Source of the DNA: Mucilaginibacter boryungensis
GTDB lineage: Bacteria > Bacteroidota > Bacteroidia > Sphingobacteriales > Sphingobacteriaceae
NCBI RefSeq assembly: GCF_015221995.1
Contig: NZ_JADFFM010000001.1
Location: 1,984,001-2,048,000, forward strand
Direction of reading: 5' to 3'
DNA length: 64,000 nucleotides
Made by a program: the position numbers and the translations under genes. This document shows, one piece after another, positions 9,175 to 19,257 of the stretch (its first letter is position 1; every line of letters begins with the position of its first letter). The notes below the pieces were generated by a model. The model saw only the letters and a program-made list of their open reading frames with translations. It searched no databases and was not told where the DNA came from.

Positions 9175-10671
9175 ATGTTAAAAAACAAAATATATAAAGC
9201 AGTGGTGATGGTTTTAGTGGCCATATCATTCTGCTCGTGCCATAAATACCTGGAGCTTCGCCCCCAAAACGGCATCACCAGCGACCAGTACTGGCAAACT
9301 AAAGAGCAAGTACAATCGGCCGTAATTGGTATCTACAGCGGCCTTATTAATGCGCAGGGAGGTAAAATGCCGGCTGAATTATTTTTTGTGTGGGGCGAAA
9401 CCCGTGCAGACTTTGTAATTCCAGGTCCTGGTATCTCCAATGATGAAAATAATATTATTAGCGATAATATATTACCAACTAACGGCTATGTAAGCTGGGG
9501 ATCAATCTACCGTGTTATTAATTTGTGTAATAATGTGCTTGATAATGCACCGGGTGTAATACAAAGAGACCAAACACTTACACAGGCCTCACTTAATTCT
9601 TTCATGGCCGAAGCATATACTATACGCTCATTAATGTACTTTTATCTGGTAAGGTCGTTTGGCGATGTCCCTCTGAAGTTAAAAACAACTGCCAGTGATG
9701 ATGATTTACAACAATTAGCTAAAACATCTCAAAAAGATATTCTGACCCAAATTGTTGCTGATTTAAAAACAGCGGAAGGATTTGCGGTAGCCAGCTATGG
9801 TGATAATGCATCGGATAGGGGGCGTATTACTAAATTTACAGTAAACGCATTACAAGCCGATGTATACTTATGGATGGACAATTATACCGATTGTATCGCT
9901 GCCTGCGATAAAATAATCAATTCGGGCAAATACGGCCTTGTATCAGGTGATGCGGGTTGGTTTAATACATTATACGTTAAAGGTAACTCTGCCGAAGGTA
10001 TTTTTGAGCTACAGTTCGATCAGCAGGCGCTGAACCCGTATTTCAACATGTTCTCTACAACGGTAAGGCCCCGTTACCTGGCTAATCCATTAATAGTGGA
10101 TAACTTTTATACACTTGATCCGATTGACCCGACAAATGTAGATATACGTGGTATTGACGTGGCTATACACGTGGCTGACCAGGCTATTTACAAATACATA
10201 GCGTTAAACCCTACCACGCTTCGTACTACAGATGGATCATATGCTCATTGGATATGTTACCGGTACGCTGATATTTTGTTAATGAAAGCTGAAGCTTGTA
10301 TTAATTCCAGCCGCGGCCAGGACGCTCTTGACCTGATTAATCAGGTACGTACACGCGCGCATGCTTTGCCAGGCTCGGCCCTTTCACCTGCAGCAACAGA
10401 CGTAAACGGTATGACTGATTACTTAATGGCTGAACGTGCAAGGGAATTTGCTTTTGAGGGTAAAAGATGGTATGATTTACTGCGAAACGCTAAACGAAAT
10501 AATTTCGCCCGGCTTGATATTCTTACCAGTGCTGCCATCACAAGTGTTCCGGCAATATCACAACAATCGGCTTTAAACAAACTGAAGGACCCGAACAGTC
10601 TGTATTTCCCTATACCACAAACCGAGATACAGAACGATCCGAACCTGGTTCAAAATCCCTTCTATAAATAA
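9175..10671 (+). CDS. SusD/RagB-family nutrient-binding outer-membrane lipoprotein
   Basis: A 498-residue lipoprotein with lipobox SFCSC (Cys22) followed by HKYLELRPQNG. It has the SusD family layout: N-terminal TPR-like helices (AEAYTIRSLMYFYLVRSFGDVPL) and a C-terminal RagB/SusD segment (ADILLMKAEA, RAREFAFEGKRWYDLLR, FPIPQTEIQNDPNLVQN). It caps the SusC barrel and binds incoming glycan at the cell surface. The gene lies 18 bases after its SusC partner and 24 bases before a FAS1 gene, so all are probably co-transcribed. Confidence 0.96.
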   Translation: MLKNKIYKAVVMVLVAISFCSCHKYLELRPQNGITSDQYWQTKEQVQSAVIGIYSGLINAQGGKMPAELFFVWGETRADFVIPGPGISNDENNIISDNILPTNGYVSWGSIYRVINLCNNVLDNAPGVIQRDQTLTQASLNSFMAEAYTIRSLMYFYLVRSFGDVPLKLKTTASDDDLQQLAKTSQKDILTQIVADLKTAEGFAVASYGDNASDRGRITKFTVNALQADVYLWMDNYTDCIAACDKIINSGKYGLVSGDAGWFNTLYVKGNSAEGIFELQFDQQALNPYFNMFSTTVRPRYLANPLIVDNFYTLDPIDPTNVDIRGIDVAIHVADQAIYKYIALNPTTLRTTDGSYAHWICYRYADILLMKAEACINSSRGQDALDLINQVRTRAHALPGSALSPAATDVNGMTDYLMAERAREFAFEGKRWYDLLRNAKRNNFARLDILTSAAITSVPAISQQSALNKLKDPNSLYFPIPQTEIQNDPNLVQNPFYK

Positions 10672-10695
10672 TTGTAAATCTAAATTAGAAAAAAG

Positions 10696-12450
10696 ATGAA
10701 GAAGTTAACAAATAGGCTTGCCTTAATAACACTGATACCAGTGTTAGCCCTAGCATTGATGACCTGTTTAAACAGCTGTAAGCGCGACCACCTTACGCTA
10801 ACTACTACCAGTGTAGTGAACATATACACTTATTTGGGAGAGAACAACCAGTACTCTATGTTTAAACAAATTGTAGACAAGGCGGGCTACGCCAGTTTTT
10901 TGGACACTTATGGTACGTATACCTTATTTGCACCAAATAACGATGGCGTGACAGCCTACCTAAAAGCTGCAGGTAAAAGCAGTATAGATAATATTGACGC
11001 CGCTACGGCAAAAAACCTGGTAAGTATTGCGCTAATAAACGATACTATTGCGACACAGTATTTTACCGATGGAAAAATGCGGTCGCCAAGTACAAATGGG
11101 CAATATTTAATAGCTGGCGCCAAAAACACAAATGGTGTTACTACAACAGTTATAAATAAACAGGCAAACCTGGTAATTGGCAATACCAGGGTGGGTAACG
11201 GAATTATACATACTATTGATTTTGTGCTTACGCCGGCTACATTAACTTTAGCCCAAACTATTGAGCAAAATTCAAAATACAGCATATTCACAGCAGCATT
11301 AAAGGCTACCGGCTTTTATGACACTATAAATGTAGCGGCGTCAGCAAATACTAATGCCAACCGAAAATATTTAACGGTAATTGCGCAAACAGACAGCACT
11401 TTTAAAGCAGCAGGTTTTGCAGACTTTAATGCCCTGAAAGCCAGGTATTCCACTAAAGGCGACCCACGCAACCATGCGGATAGTCTGTGGTTATTTGTAG
11501 CTTATCGCGTTTGGCCTGAGTTATCTTACCTCTCTGATATTGCAAGTACCGATACGCATAACACGCTCGCCCCACTTGAAATCACAACCAGCGATCTGGT
11601 AGGCCAAACCGTATTGTTGAACAATGATACATTTAATGGTGTATTAGAGCCGGGCCAGGTATTATACCGCCCTGCAAGCGATATTTCGGCTACCAATGGT
11701 GTATTGCACAATGTACTAACAAATTATGCTATAAAGGTGCGTCTGCCGTCGCCCGTTTATTTTGATGTGGCTAATCAGCCCGAAATTGTACGTACCCCGG
11801 GCTTATACAGGCAACCTGGCAAAAGTTCGGTACCTTTTTTACAGGGATCGTTAGCGAATGTTACCATTGTTCCTGGCTCGACAACAGCAACGACTAAAGA
11901 CTATGCTGTAATGTATAGCACAACTACAGCTGTGCCTTCAGCGTCCCAATGGTACTATAATCAGGATTATTTAACCATAGGCACACGTTTCAGAACCGGA
12001 AATAATGGTTTGAATGTGCAGGCTATTACGTTTAAAACCCCCGTTATAGTTAAAGGCCGCTACAAAATATGGGTTGATTATGTAAGGCAGGGAACCGGAC
12101 AGGTAGTCCCCGTAACATTTGACGGTCAGGGGATGCCTAACACTTTTAATCCAAATGATGGATTAAATGAAGCTGAAACAGAACGCCAGGCCGAAGCGCG
12201 CGGATTTAAAAGCTATACAGACTCACCGCTTACACCTTCAACCAATACTTCAGCCGGTTACAACGGCTTTGTTGGAAGGCTGCTTGGTGTAGTTGATATA
12301 CCAACTACCGATAGGCATAGTATTACTTTTACTGCAACAGCTGCTTCAGGCGCTTCAGCAACCTTAGTTTTAGATGTAATTGAGTTTAGACCAGTAGATA
12401 TGGATCAGTTGCACCCAAGATTAGGGCGTGCGGGCGTGTTGGTTCCATAA
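10696..12450 (+). CDS. FAS1 lipoprotein with C-terminal beta-sandwich-like domain
   Basis: A 584-residue protein with a long hydrophobic leader ending in lipobox LNSC (Cys28), followed by KRD. Two FAS1 repeats are visible at about 40-180 (YTLFAPNNDGV, then GNGIIHTIDFVL) and 185-345 (KYSIFTAALKATG, then TNGVLHNVLTNY). The last ~220 residues (about 365-584) are not FAS1. They are beta-rich with Trp/Tyr (WYYNQDYLTIG, GRYKIWVDYVRQG) and end in VLDVIEFRPVDM, so they look like a carbohydrate-binding-type beta-sandwich; this is inferred from composition. It sits between two SusCD pairs, beside another FAS1 gene with the same two-part plan, suggesting a surface binding subunit. Confidence 0.8.
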   Translation: MKKLTNRLALITLIPVLALALMTCLNSCKRDHLTLTTTSVVNIYTYLGENNQYSMFKQIVDKAGYASFLDTYGTYTLFAPNNDGVTAYLKAAGKSSIDNIDAATAKNLVSIALINDTIATQYFTDGKMRSPSTNGQYLIAGAKNTNGVTTTVINKQANLVIGNTRVGNGIIHTIDFVLTPATLTLAQTIEQNSKYSIFTAALKATGFYDTINVAASANTNANRKYLTVIAQTDSTFKAAGFADFNALKARYSTKGDPRNHADSLWLFVAYRVWPELSYLSDIASTDTHNTLAPLEITTSDLVGQTVLLNNDTFNGVLEPGQVLYRPASDISATNGVLHNVLTNYAIKVRLPSPVYFDVANQPEIVRTPGLYRQPGKSSVPFLQGSLANVTIVPGSTTATTKDYAVMYSTTTAVPSASQWYYNQDYLTIGTRFRTGNNGLNVQAITFKTPVIVKGRYKIWVDYVRQGTGQVVPVTFDGQGMPNTFNPNDGLNEAETERQAEARGFKSYTDSPLTPSTNTSAGYNGFVGRLLGVVDIPTTDRHSITFTATAASGASATLVLDVIEFRPVDMDQLHPRLGRAGVLVP

Positions 12451-12488
12451 CATAGTGAAAAAATATTAACCAAATTGATTAGAAAAGA

Positions 12489-14075
12489 ATGAGTCATTTT
12501 AAATATAAATATCTCTTTATCGGCTTGTTGCTTGTAGTAGTAGCATCGGCATGTAAAAAACAATGGGACCAGCGGAACGCGATAACAGATCAGCAGTTAA
12601 ATGTGAATTTGCTTCAACAAATTCAAGCTAACCCTAATCTGAGCACATTTGCAGGATACCTGGCAAAAATTGGTTACGATAAATTATTATCATCAACCAA
12701 AACTTTCACTGTATGGGCACCTACTAACGCGGCGCTTCAGGGGATAGATCCGGCTATTGTTTCGGATACAGCCAGGTTACATAAGTTTGTAGCAAATCAT
12801 ATAGCAAATCAAACCTATCTTACAGGTAATATACAAGGTTCGTTAAGGGTACGTAACTTAAATGGCAAAAACTTAACATTTACAACTACTACTGTTGAGG
12901 ACGCAAACATTACACTTGCTAATCAATATGTAAACAATGGGGTGTTACATATAATTGATAAGGCGTTGCCTGTTAAAATGAATATTTCGGAATTCGTTAG
13001 GGGCCTAACCACTGTAGGCTTGTTGCAACAAGCATATGTACTGCGCCAGGATACATCTTTTATTGATACATCTAAGGCTACGGTAGCCAGTATTGACCCC
13101 AAAACCGGAAAACCAATCCTGGTGGCTGGTACAGGTGTGGTAACACAAAATAAATACTTTAATAAAACTGGTGCTCTCGCTAATGAGGATAGCCTTTATA
13201 CCTACTTTGTTTTAACTGATAACGCCTATAATGCAGAGCGGGCTAAGGTTAGTAAATACTTTGCTACCGTAACAAATTCAACAGATACTACCATGAATTT
13301 GCTTTCGGCATTCAACGTACTTAAAGATGTAGTGGTGCGCGGCGTATACACATCGGCTAATTTACCCGCCACCCTTAAATCAGTTAACGGGGTAACCGTA
13401 CCAATAGATAAAACTGCTATTGTACAAACCTTCAATGCAAGTAACGGGATTGTATACGTAATGAGTAGTATGAACTTCAATGTTGCTGAAAAAATTACGC
13501 CGATAATTATACAAGGTGAAAGCGCTTCCTTCTTCACCCGTACCGACCAGGGGGGTAAAATTGCCATACGGGCAAGAAAAGAACTGGATGGCACTACAGT
13601 GTACCGCGACCTGTTAATATCCGGATCGGGTTTACCAGCAAGCTTTTTTGCCGGGTATAAATTAAGCAACCTAAATACTTGCCAGTATAAAGTGATTATA
13701 CGTGCTGTTAACGATACTTTATTTACTAAAGTGCCTATGAACACTACAAACCCGGCCCTAAATCAAAGTATCTCTGAAAGGGTGATGTTTGGGCAAATTA
13801 CTGCTGCGCCTGTAGTTGCGGGGAATGTTACACCTACTACAGCAGTAAACTTCCCATATACATCTATAACACCATATAACTATAATGAACTTACCTTAAC
13901 CAATGCTACAACAGGTACGGTTACGGCAAATTCAACCCTTAATATGGCTAATGGCACGTTGAATGTCACTAAATATAGCTCCATATTTATGTATGTGCAA
14001 GGAGCGGCAACAACAGCTGCCAACACAAACGACGTACTTGTAGATTACATTAAACTGATACCTGTATTACAATAA
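12489..14075 (+). CDS. FAS1 lipoprotein with C-terminal beta-rich domain
   Basis: A 528-residue lipoprotein with lipobox ASAC (Cys22) followed by KKQWDQ. FAS1 repeat 1 is at about 35-155 (FTVWAPTNAAL, NNGVLHIIDKAL). A degenerate repeat 2 is at about 160-345 (YFVLTDNAYNAE, NGIVYVMSSM). A beta-rich C-terminal part (about 350-528) ends with VDYIKLIPVLQ, comparable to the end of the upstream FAS1 protein (VIEFRPVD). The similar layout suggests the two neighbours are diverged paralogues with different ligand domains. The gene lies 14 bases upstream of the second SusC gene. Confidence 0.8.
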   Translation: MSHFKYKYLFIGLLLVVVASACKKQWDQRNAITDQQLNVNLLQQIQANPNLSTFAGYLAKIGYDKLLSSTKTFTVWAPTNAALQGIDPAIVSDTARLHKFVANHIANQTYLTGNIQGSLRVRNLNGKNLTFTTTTVEDANITLANQYVNNGVLHIIDKALPVKMNISEFVRGLTTVGLLQQAYVLRQDTSFIDTSKATVASIDPKTGKPILVAGTGVVTQNKYFNKTGALANEDSLYTYFVLTDNAYNAERAKVSKYFATVTNSTDTTMNLLSAFNVLKDVVVRGVYTSANLPATLKSVNGVTVPIDKTAIVQTFNASNGIVYVMSSMNFNVAEKITPIIIQGESASFFTRTDQGGKIAIRARKELDGTTVYRDLLISGSGLPASFFAGYKLSNLNTCQYKVIIRAVNDTLFTKVPMNTTNPALNQSISERVMFGQITAAPVVAGNVTPTTAVNFPYTSITPYNYNELTLTNATTGTVTANSTLNMANGTLNVTKYSSIFMYVQGAATTAANTNDVLVDYIKLIPVLQ

Positions 14076-14089
14076 TTTTAACTTGAACT

Positions 14090-17000
14090 ATGCAAAAATT
14101 TACCAGATTAATTAGTTTACTGCTCTTCTTGTACCTTTTTTGTGGTATAAAAGCATATGCGCAGAAAACAGATAGTATATCGGTTAAGTTAGCTGATAGT
14201 ATTGCACGCTATAAGGCTGATTCAACTAAAATCGCCCGTGGCGATAAAATAAGTGGTGTTATTAAAGACGCCGCAACTGGCAAGCCGGTTTTAGGTATAA
14301 GTGTTGGTGTAACAGAGTATTCAGCTACATTTACTGATGATAAAGGCCACTTTACATTAAATGTACCCAATTTAGACGCGATACTGTTTATAAAAGGGCA
14401 GGGCTATCAGCAAAAAGAAGTGCCGCTTAAAGGGCGTAAAACCTTACCAGAAATTATACTTTTCGAAGATACCTATAACTCTGTTTATGATGAGGCCAGG
14501 CTACCGCTTAATAACGTTTCTGCCAATAGGCAATCTGGCGCGGTTAAGAGTGTTAACACATTAGGGGCGTGGGACCCCACAAGTCTGGAAACGCCCGACA
14601 GTTATCTGCAGGGTAAAGTAGCCGGTTTAAACGTAACCCGCCGTTCGGGTACCCCTAATATTGGTGCCAACTTATTTTTGCGTGGCTTCAATTCATTGTA
14701 TGGCAGCAATGCGCCGTTACTAATTGTAGACGGTATGATATATGATACCTATCATTATGGTAATTCAATAATAAGCGGACATATTAATAATCCCTATGGG
14801 GAATTGGATTTGCACGATGTTGATAACATTACCGTGTTAAAAGATGCTTCGGCCAGTATTTATGGTACTAAAGCAGCTAACGGGGTTATAACAATTTCAA
14901 CCAATAATAATCCTGATGTAGCCACTAAAATAGATGTAGGTATATATAGTGGCTATAACTATATGCCTTCCAGTTCGTTTATACCAATGATGCAGGGTGG
15001 CGATTACCGCACCTACCTGTCTGATGTATTGCGTACAAGTAACCAAACATCTACCCAGATAGCTGCCCAGCCCTATATGAATGACAACATTAATAGTGGG
15101 TCTTATTACGTTTATCATAACAATACCGACTGGCAAAAACAGGCTTTTAAAAACGGGTTTAATCAAAACTATAACTTAAGGGTATCTGGTGGTGACAACA
15201 TTGCCCGTTACGTATTGGCGGTAAGCTATGGCGATAACAAAGGTATTACCCGGTTAACAGACCTTACTAAATACAGTACCCGTTTTAATGGTATCCTTAA
15301 TATTAGTAAACATTTTACCATCAACACAACATTATCGTTTGCTTATAACTCACAAACAATGTTCGATCAGGGATTGTCTCCTAAAACAAACCCACTATAC
15401 CTTAGTTTAACCAAGGCGCCGTTTTTACGGGTGCACGATGTAAATGCCGCTGGGGTTGAATCGCCAAACCTGGCCGATGTTGATGTTTTTGGTGTGAGTA
15501 ACCCTGAGGCTATTTTTACGCACGCGCAGGAATCAAATCAGAATTATCGTTTTTTCGGTAATTTTAATTTCCGCTATAATTTTAATAAATACTTCAGTGC
15601 GCAAACCCTTATTGGTATTACTACCGATAAAGTGCGTGAAAATACTTTTATACCAAGGGCCGGTGTAGCTAATGATACATTGGCTATAGGGCAAATTGCC
15701 GATAGCCGTTTAGGCAGCCAGGTACAAAGATTATTTAATATATATAGCGATACGCATATTACCTACAACCGCACATTTAACCGTATCCATAATTTAATTA
15801 TGAACCTGGGTACCAGGTATACCCACTCAAATATAACCTACAATACTAATATAGGGTATAACTCGGCAATTGACCAGTTGGTAAGTGTGGGTACAGGCAA
15901 CCCTGCATTACGTGTTAACGGTGGCGATATTGGGGTATATCATTGGATGAATAATTACTTCAGCACTAACTATACCTTGTATAATAAATACATTTTTAAC
16001 CTTAATGTAACCGCCGACGCCTCATCGCGTTTTGGTACTGCTATATCGGGCGCCCCATCTATTGGGGGCGTTAAATATGCCGTACTACCATCATTATCAG
16101 CAGCCTGGTTAATTTCTTCAGAACGCTTTATGTCAGATGTGAACTTTGTAGAATTATTGAAACTAAGGGGTAGTTATGGGTTAACCGGTAACGATGATAT
16201 CGGTAATTATGCTGCACGCCAATACTATGTTTCACAAAGTTTACTGGGCTTGCAAGGCCTGGTTAGGGGCAATTTTGGTAACCCGGCATTACAATGGGAG
16301 GTTGGTAAAAAACTTAATTTAGGTTTGGATGCATCTTTTCTGCAGGAAAGACTGAATATTACGGCTGATGCGTTTTGGAACAAAACTGATAAAATGATTA
16401 CCCAAACCCCACAATCAACTACTGCCGGTTTATTATATGCAATTGCAAATGATGGTGGCATGCAAACAAATGGGGTAGAACTAAGTATAACCGGGCGTAT
16501 AATTAATAGCGGTAAACTTAAATGGGATTTAGGGCTAAATATAGCTACTTACCGTAATAAAATTACCAAACTGCCTAATAATAGCATGGTTAACCAGTAT
16601 GCCGGTGCAAACATAATTACCCAGGTAGGTTCGGCAGCTAACCTGTTTTATGGTTATAAAACCAATGGTGTTTATACAAGCAATGCCGAGGCTGCATCTG
16701 CAGGCCTAAGTTATAAAACATCTAATGGTATGCTAATACCTTTACAGGGAGGCGACATGAGGTTCCAGGATACAAATGGCGACAAGGTTATTGATTCAAA
16801 AGATATGCAGGTTATAGGTAACCCTAATCCGGATTATACCGGGGGGATCAGCACTATGCTATCTTACAAACGACTTACTTTAAACGCTTTGGTAACCTTT
16901 ACCCATGGCAACTCGCTTTATAATTATACCCGTCGTCAAATCGAGTCTGAAAATGGCGTATCCAACCAATCGCTGGCTATTTTAAACAGGTGGCGTGGTG

Positions 17001-17317
17001 ACGGCCAGGTTACGTCCATACCAAGGGCTTCATACGGCGACCCGAGCGGTAACGCTGGTTTTTCTGACAGGTGGATAGAAGATGGTTCCTATTTACGCTT
17101 GCGTACAGTAACTATTAATTACGACGTACCATTTAAGATTAAGACCTTTAAATACATAAAAATATATGCTACAGGTAATAACCTGCTAACATTTACACAT
17201 TACATGGGTTACGATCCTGAATTTTCAGCAAGTGATAATGTGCTGATGCAAGGCATTGATACTACCCTTGAGCCGCAGTTCAGAACAGTGCAGTTAGGCA
17301 TACGTGTTGGCATATAA
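14090..17317 (+). CDS. SusC-family TonB-dependent outer-membrane transporter (second pair)
   Basis: A 1075-residue SusC homologue: signal peptide (to about residue 24, AYAQ), then an extra Lys/Asp/Ser-rich linker of ~25 residues, a carboxypeptidase-regulatory-like domain (about 52-125), a plug (about 150-265; VAGLNVTRRSG, LFLRGFNSLYG, LIVDGMIYD, VLKDASASIYGTKAANGVITI) and a beta-barrel ending FRTVQLGIRVGI. It is divergent from the SusC at 5836 (different spacer and plug wording), so this is probably not a recent duplication. It pairs with the SusD gene 25 bases downstream. Two SusCD pairs in one run suggest import of two related ligands or chain lengths. Confidence 0.95.
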   Translation: MQKFTRLISLLLFLYLFCGIKAYAQKTDSISVKLADSIARYKADSTKIARGDKISGVIKDAATGKPVLGISVGVTEYSATFTDDKGHFTLNVPNLDAILFIKGQGYQQKEVPLKGRKTLPEIILFEDTYNSVYDEARLPLNNVSANRQSGAVKSVNTLGAWDPTSLETPDSYLQGKVAGLNVTRRSGTPNIGANLFLRGFNSLYGSNAPLLIVDGMIYDTYHYGNSIISGHINNPYGELDLHDVDNITVLKDASASIYGTKAANGVITISTNNNPDVATKIDVGIYSGYNYMPSSSFIPMMQGGDYRTYLSDVLRTSNQTSTQIAAQPYMNDNINSGSYYVYHNNTDWQKQAFKNGFNQNYNLRVSGGDNIARYVLAVSYGDNKGITRLTDLTKYSTRFNGILNISKHFTINTTLSFAYNSQTMFDQGLSPKTNPLYLSLTKAPFLRVHDVNAAGVESPNLADVDVFGVSNPEAIFTHAQESNQNYRFFGNFNFRYNFNKYFSAQTLIGITTDKVRENTFIPRAGVANDTLAIGQIADSRLGSQVQRLFNIYSDTHITYNRTFNRIHNLIMNLGTRYTHSNITYNTNIGYNSAIDQLVSVGTGNPALRVNGGDIGVYHWMNNYFSTNYTLYNKYIFNLNVTADASSRFGTAISGAPSIGGVKYAVLPSLSAAWLISSERFMSDVNFVELLKLRGSYGLTGNDDIGNYAARQYYVSQSLLGLQGLVRGNFGNPALQWEVGKKLNLGLDASFLQERLNITADAFWNKTDKMITQTPQSTTAGLLYAIANDGGMQTNGVELSITGRIINSGKLKWDLGLNIATYRNKITKLPNNSMVNQYAGANIITQVGSAANLFYGYKTNGVYTSNAEAASAGLSYKTSNGMLIPLQGGDMRFQDTNGDKVIDSKDMQVIGNPNPDYTGGISTMLSYKRLTLNALVTFTHGNSLYNYTRRQIESENGVSNQSLAILNRWRGDGQVTSIPRASYGDPSGNAGFSDRWIEDGSYLRLRTVTINYDVPFKIKTFKYIKIYATGNNLLTFTHYMGYDPEFSASDNVLMQGIDTTLEPQFRTVQLGIRVGI

Positions 17318-17342
17318 TATTAATCAGATTTAATGATCAATT

Positions 17343-19133
17343 ATGAAAAAGATCTCTATAAAAATAGTTTATAAAACACTGCTGGTTAGTACCTTGCTGA
17401 CTACATTTTCATGCAAGAAAGTATTTGATGTAAAACCGCAAGACCAGGTTGATATAACCAATAACTATCGCAACGTTTATGATGCTAATGCTGCTGTAAT
17501 TGGTATTTACGGCCAGTTTCAGACCCTTGCCGACAGGTACATTATACTGAACGAGTTACGGGCCGATTTAATGAGTCCTACAGCTAACGCAGATCAATAT
17601 CTGCGCCAGCTTAACGAGCACGCAGAAACTACCGACAATCCATGGGCCGATCCGCGTCCGTTTTACAAAATTATTCTGAACTGTAACGATGCAATGGCCA
17701 ACTTTGATAAAATGGTTGCCGATGGCAGAATGACAAGCTCAGATTATCAACAGCGTTATTCTGATGTTGGCGCTATACGCAGCTGGTTGTACCTGCAGTT
17801 AGGGATACAATTTGGTTCGGTACCTTATGTTACTGACCCGCTGACGAGCATAGATGATTTAAAAGATGCCTCAAAGTTCCCGAAGATCAGCTTTGATCAG
17901 CTTTTAACAAACCTGATCGCTTTTATGGGCGATGGTAAACGCTACCTGGATGTTTATAGCACAAGCGTATCTACTACCGGTGCTACTAATACATCTTTAA
18001 ATACAACCGTAGATGGTTATGCCACCAATTTGTTTTTTATTAATAAACGATGCCTGCTTGGCGACCTTTATTTATGGCACGGGGATTATAAACTGGCATC
18101 AGCTCAATATCATTATGTGTGTGAATTAGGCTCGCTAAGCACAAACGGAAGTTGGCTATACGATCAGTATTTGGTGCAAAACGGTGACGGTAACAACCAT
18201 GTGGATATTTATTACGGTAATTCCACAGATGAGCGCACTTTGGTTGATAATAACAATGGCGGTTGGCGCGCAATATTTGGCGGGGGCGTTGGTACGCTTA
18301 CAGGCCAGGAATGGATATGGAGTATCCCCTTTGATAAAAACTTTTTACCACAGGACCCGTTTGTTAACCTGTTTTCAAATACAGGCGGTAGTTACCTGCT
18401 TACTACATCACAACTGGCTTTAGATAACTGGAACAGCCAAACCCAGCAAAACGGCTTACCTTACGATGCCAGAAAGCTGATAAGCGTGCGCACCATTAAC
18501 GGGCAGCCGGTAATAATGAAACAGCTTTATTATAATGTTGATGCTACCAGCTTTTTACCTACAAGTGTATTGCAAAAACAAGGCCGCTGGTTGCTTTACC
18601 GCGGCGCTACAAATATGCTGCATTTTGCCGAGGCCGCATGTAACGATGCTACACTGGGTACCAGCGGTGTAAAACTGGCCTATGCCTTAACTAATGTTGG
18701 TGTTACACGTGTTTATGACAATACCTGGCCCGCGGCTTCAAGCCTACCAACCGACCGTACAAACATTGAGCAAACATTTTTGGATGCCCCTTATAACTTA
18801 GACGGCCGTAATGGCGAGACACCCTATTACAGGGGCCTCTGGTATCGTCAGGTTGGTTCGCGTACCAGGGCTTACCTGCAACCACTTCCTGCAGCGTTGG
18901 CATCTGATAAATTAGGAATGGAAACTGCTATTATTGACGAGGATGGACTGGAACTGGCGTTTGAAGGACAACGTTGGGGCGATTTAATGCGTGTAGCGCT
19001 CCGCCGTAAGGATCCCGCATTTTTAGCCGATAAAGTTTATAACAAGCTATTACGTGATGGAAATGGAAATGCTGCAGCAGTAAGAACCAAGTTAATGAAC
19101 ACAGCTAATTGGTATATGCCATTTAAATTGTAA
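17343..19133 (+). CDS. SusD/RagB-family nutrient-binding lipoprotein (second pair)
   Basis: A 596-residue lipoprotein with lipobox TFSC (Cys24) followed by KKVFDVKPQDQ. SusD-family features include the early helical region (IRSWLYLQLGIQFGSVPYV) and the C-terminal signature (EDGLELAFEGQRWGDLMRVALRR). It is longer than the SusD at 9175 (498 residues), with extra sequence in the middle (about 200-400). It is the last gene of the seven-gene run; the next gene begins 124 bases later behind a promoter of its own. Confidence 0.93.
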   Translation: MKKISIKIVYKTLLVSTLLTTFSCKKVFDVKPQDQVDITNNYRNVYDANAAVIGIYGQFQTLADRYIILNELRADLMSPTANADQYLRQLNEHAETTDNPWADPRPFYKIILNCNDAMANFDKMVADGRMTSSDYQQRYSDVGAIRSWLYLQLGIQFGSVPYVTDPLTSIDDLKDASKFPKISFDQLLTNLIAFMGDGKRYLDVYSTSVSTTGATNTSLNTTVDGYATNLFFINKRCLLGDLYLWHGDYKLASAQYHYVCELGSLSTNGSWLYDQYLVQNGDGNNHVDIYYGNSTDERTLVDNNNGGWRAIFGGGVGTLTGQEWIWSIPFDKNFLPQDPFVNLFSNTGGSYLLTTSQLALDNWNSQTQQNGLPYDARKLISVRTINGQPVIMKQLYYNVDATSFLPTSVLQKQGRWLLYRGATNMLHFAEAACNDATLGTSGVKLAYALTNVGVTRVYDNTWPAASSLPTDRTNIEQTFLDAPYNLDGRNGETPYYRGLWYRQVGSRTRAYLQPLPAALASDKLGMETAIIDEDGLELAFEGQRWGDLMRVALRRKDPAFLADKVYNKLLRDGNGNAAAVRTKLMNTANWYMPFKL

Positions 19134-19150
19134 CGATAAGAAGGAGCTCC

Positions 19151-19181
19151 TTTGTTTTAATAACTACCTGATATACTATTG
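19151..19181 (+). promoter_or_regulatory. Candidate housekeeping promoter of the small secreted protein gene
   Basis: TTTG (19151-19154) and TACTATTG (19174-19181) are separated by 19 bases, fitting the Bacteroidota -33/-7 pattern TTTG-N19to21-TAnnTTTG with one mismatch. The start codon follows 76 bases later at 19258. No CAKGA repeat is present, in contrast to the PUL promoters. Confidence 0.5.
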
Positions 19182-19257
19182 ATGTAATTTTTGTCTCGAA
19201 TGCACAGAGGAAGCCGAAAATCTTGAATAGAGTAGGCATCAATATATATTTATAGTT

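Noticed and set aside
13226..13744. Long antisense frame (172 codons, minus strand) inside a FAS1 gene
   Set aside because: It is a mirror frame of a well-supported lipoprotein gene and shows no protein-like motif, promoter or spacing of its own.
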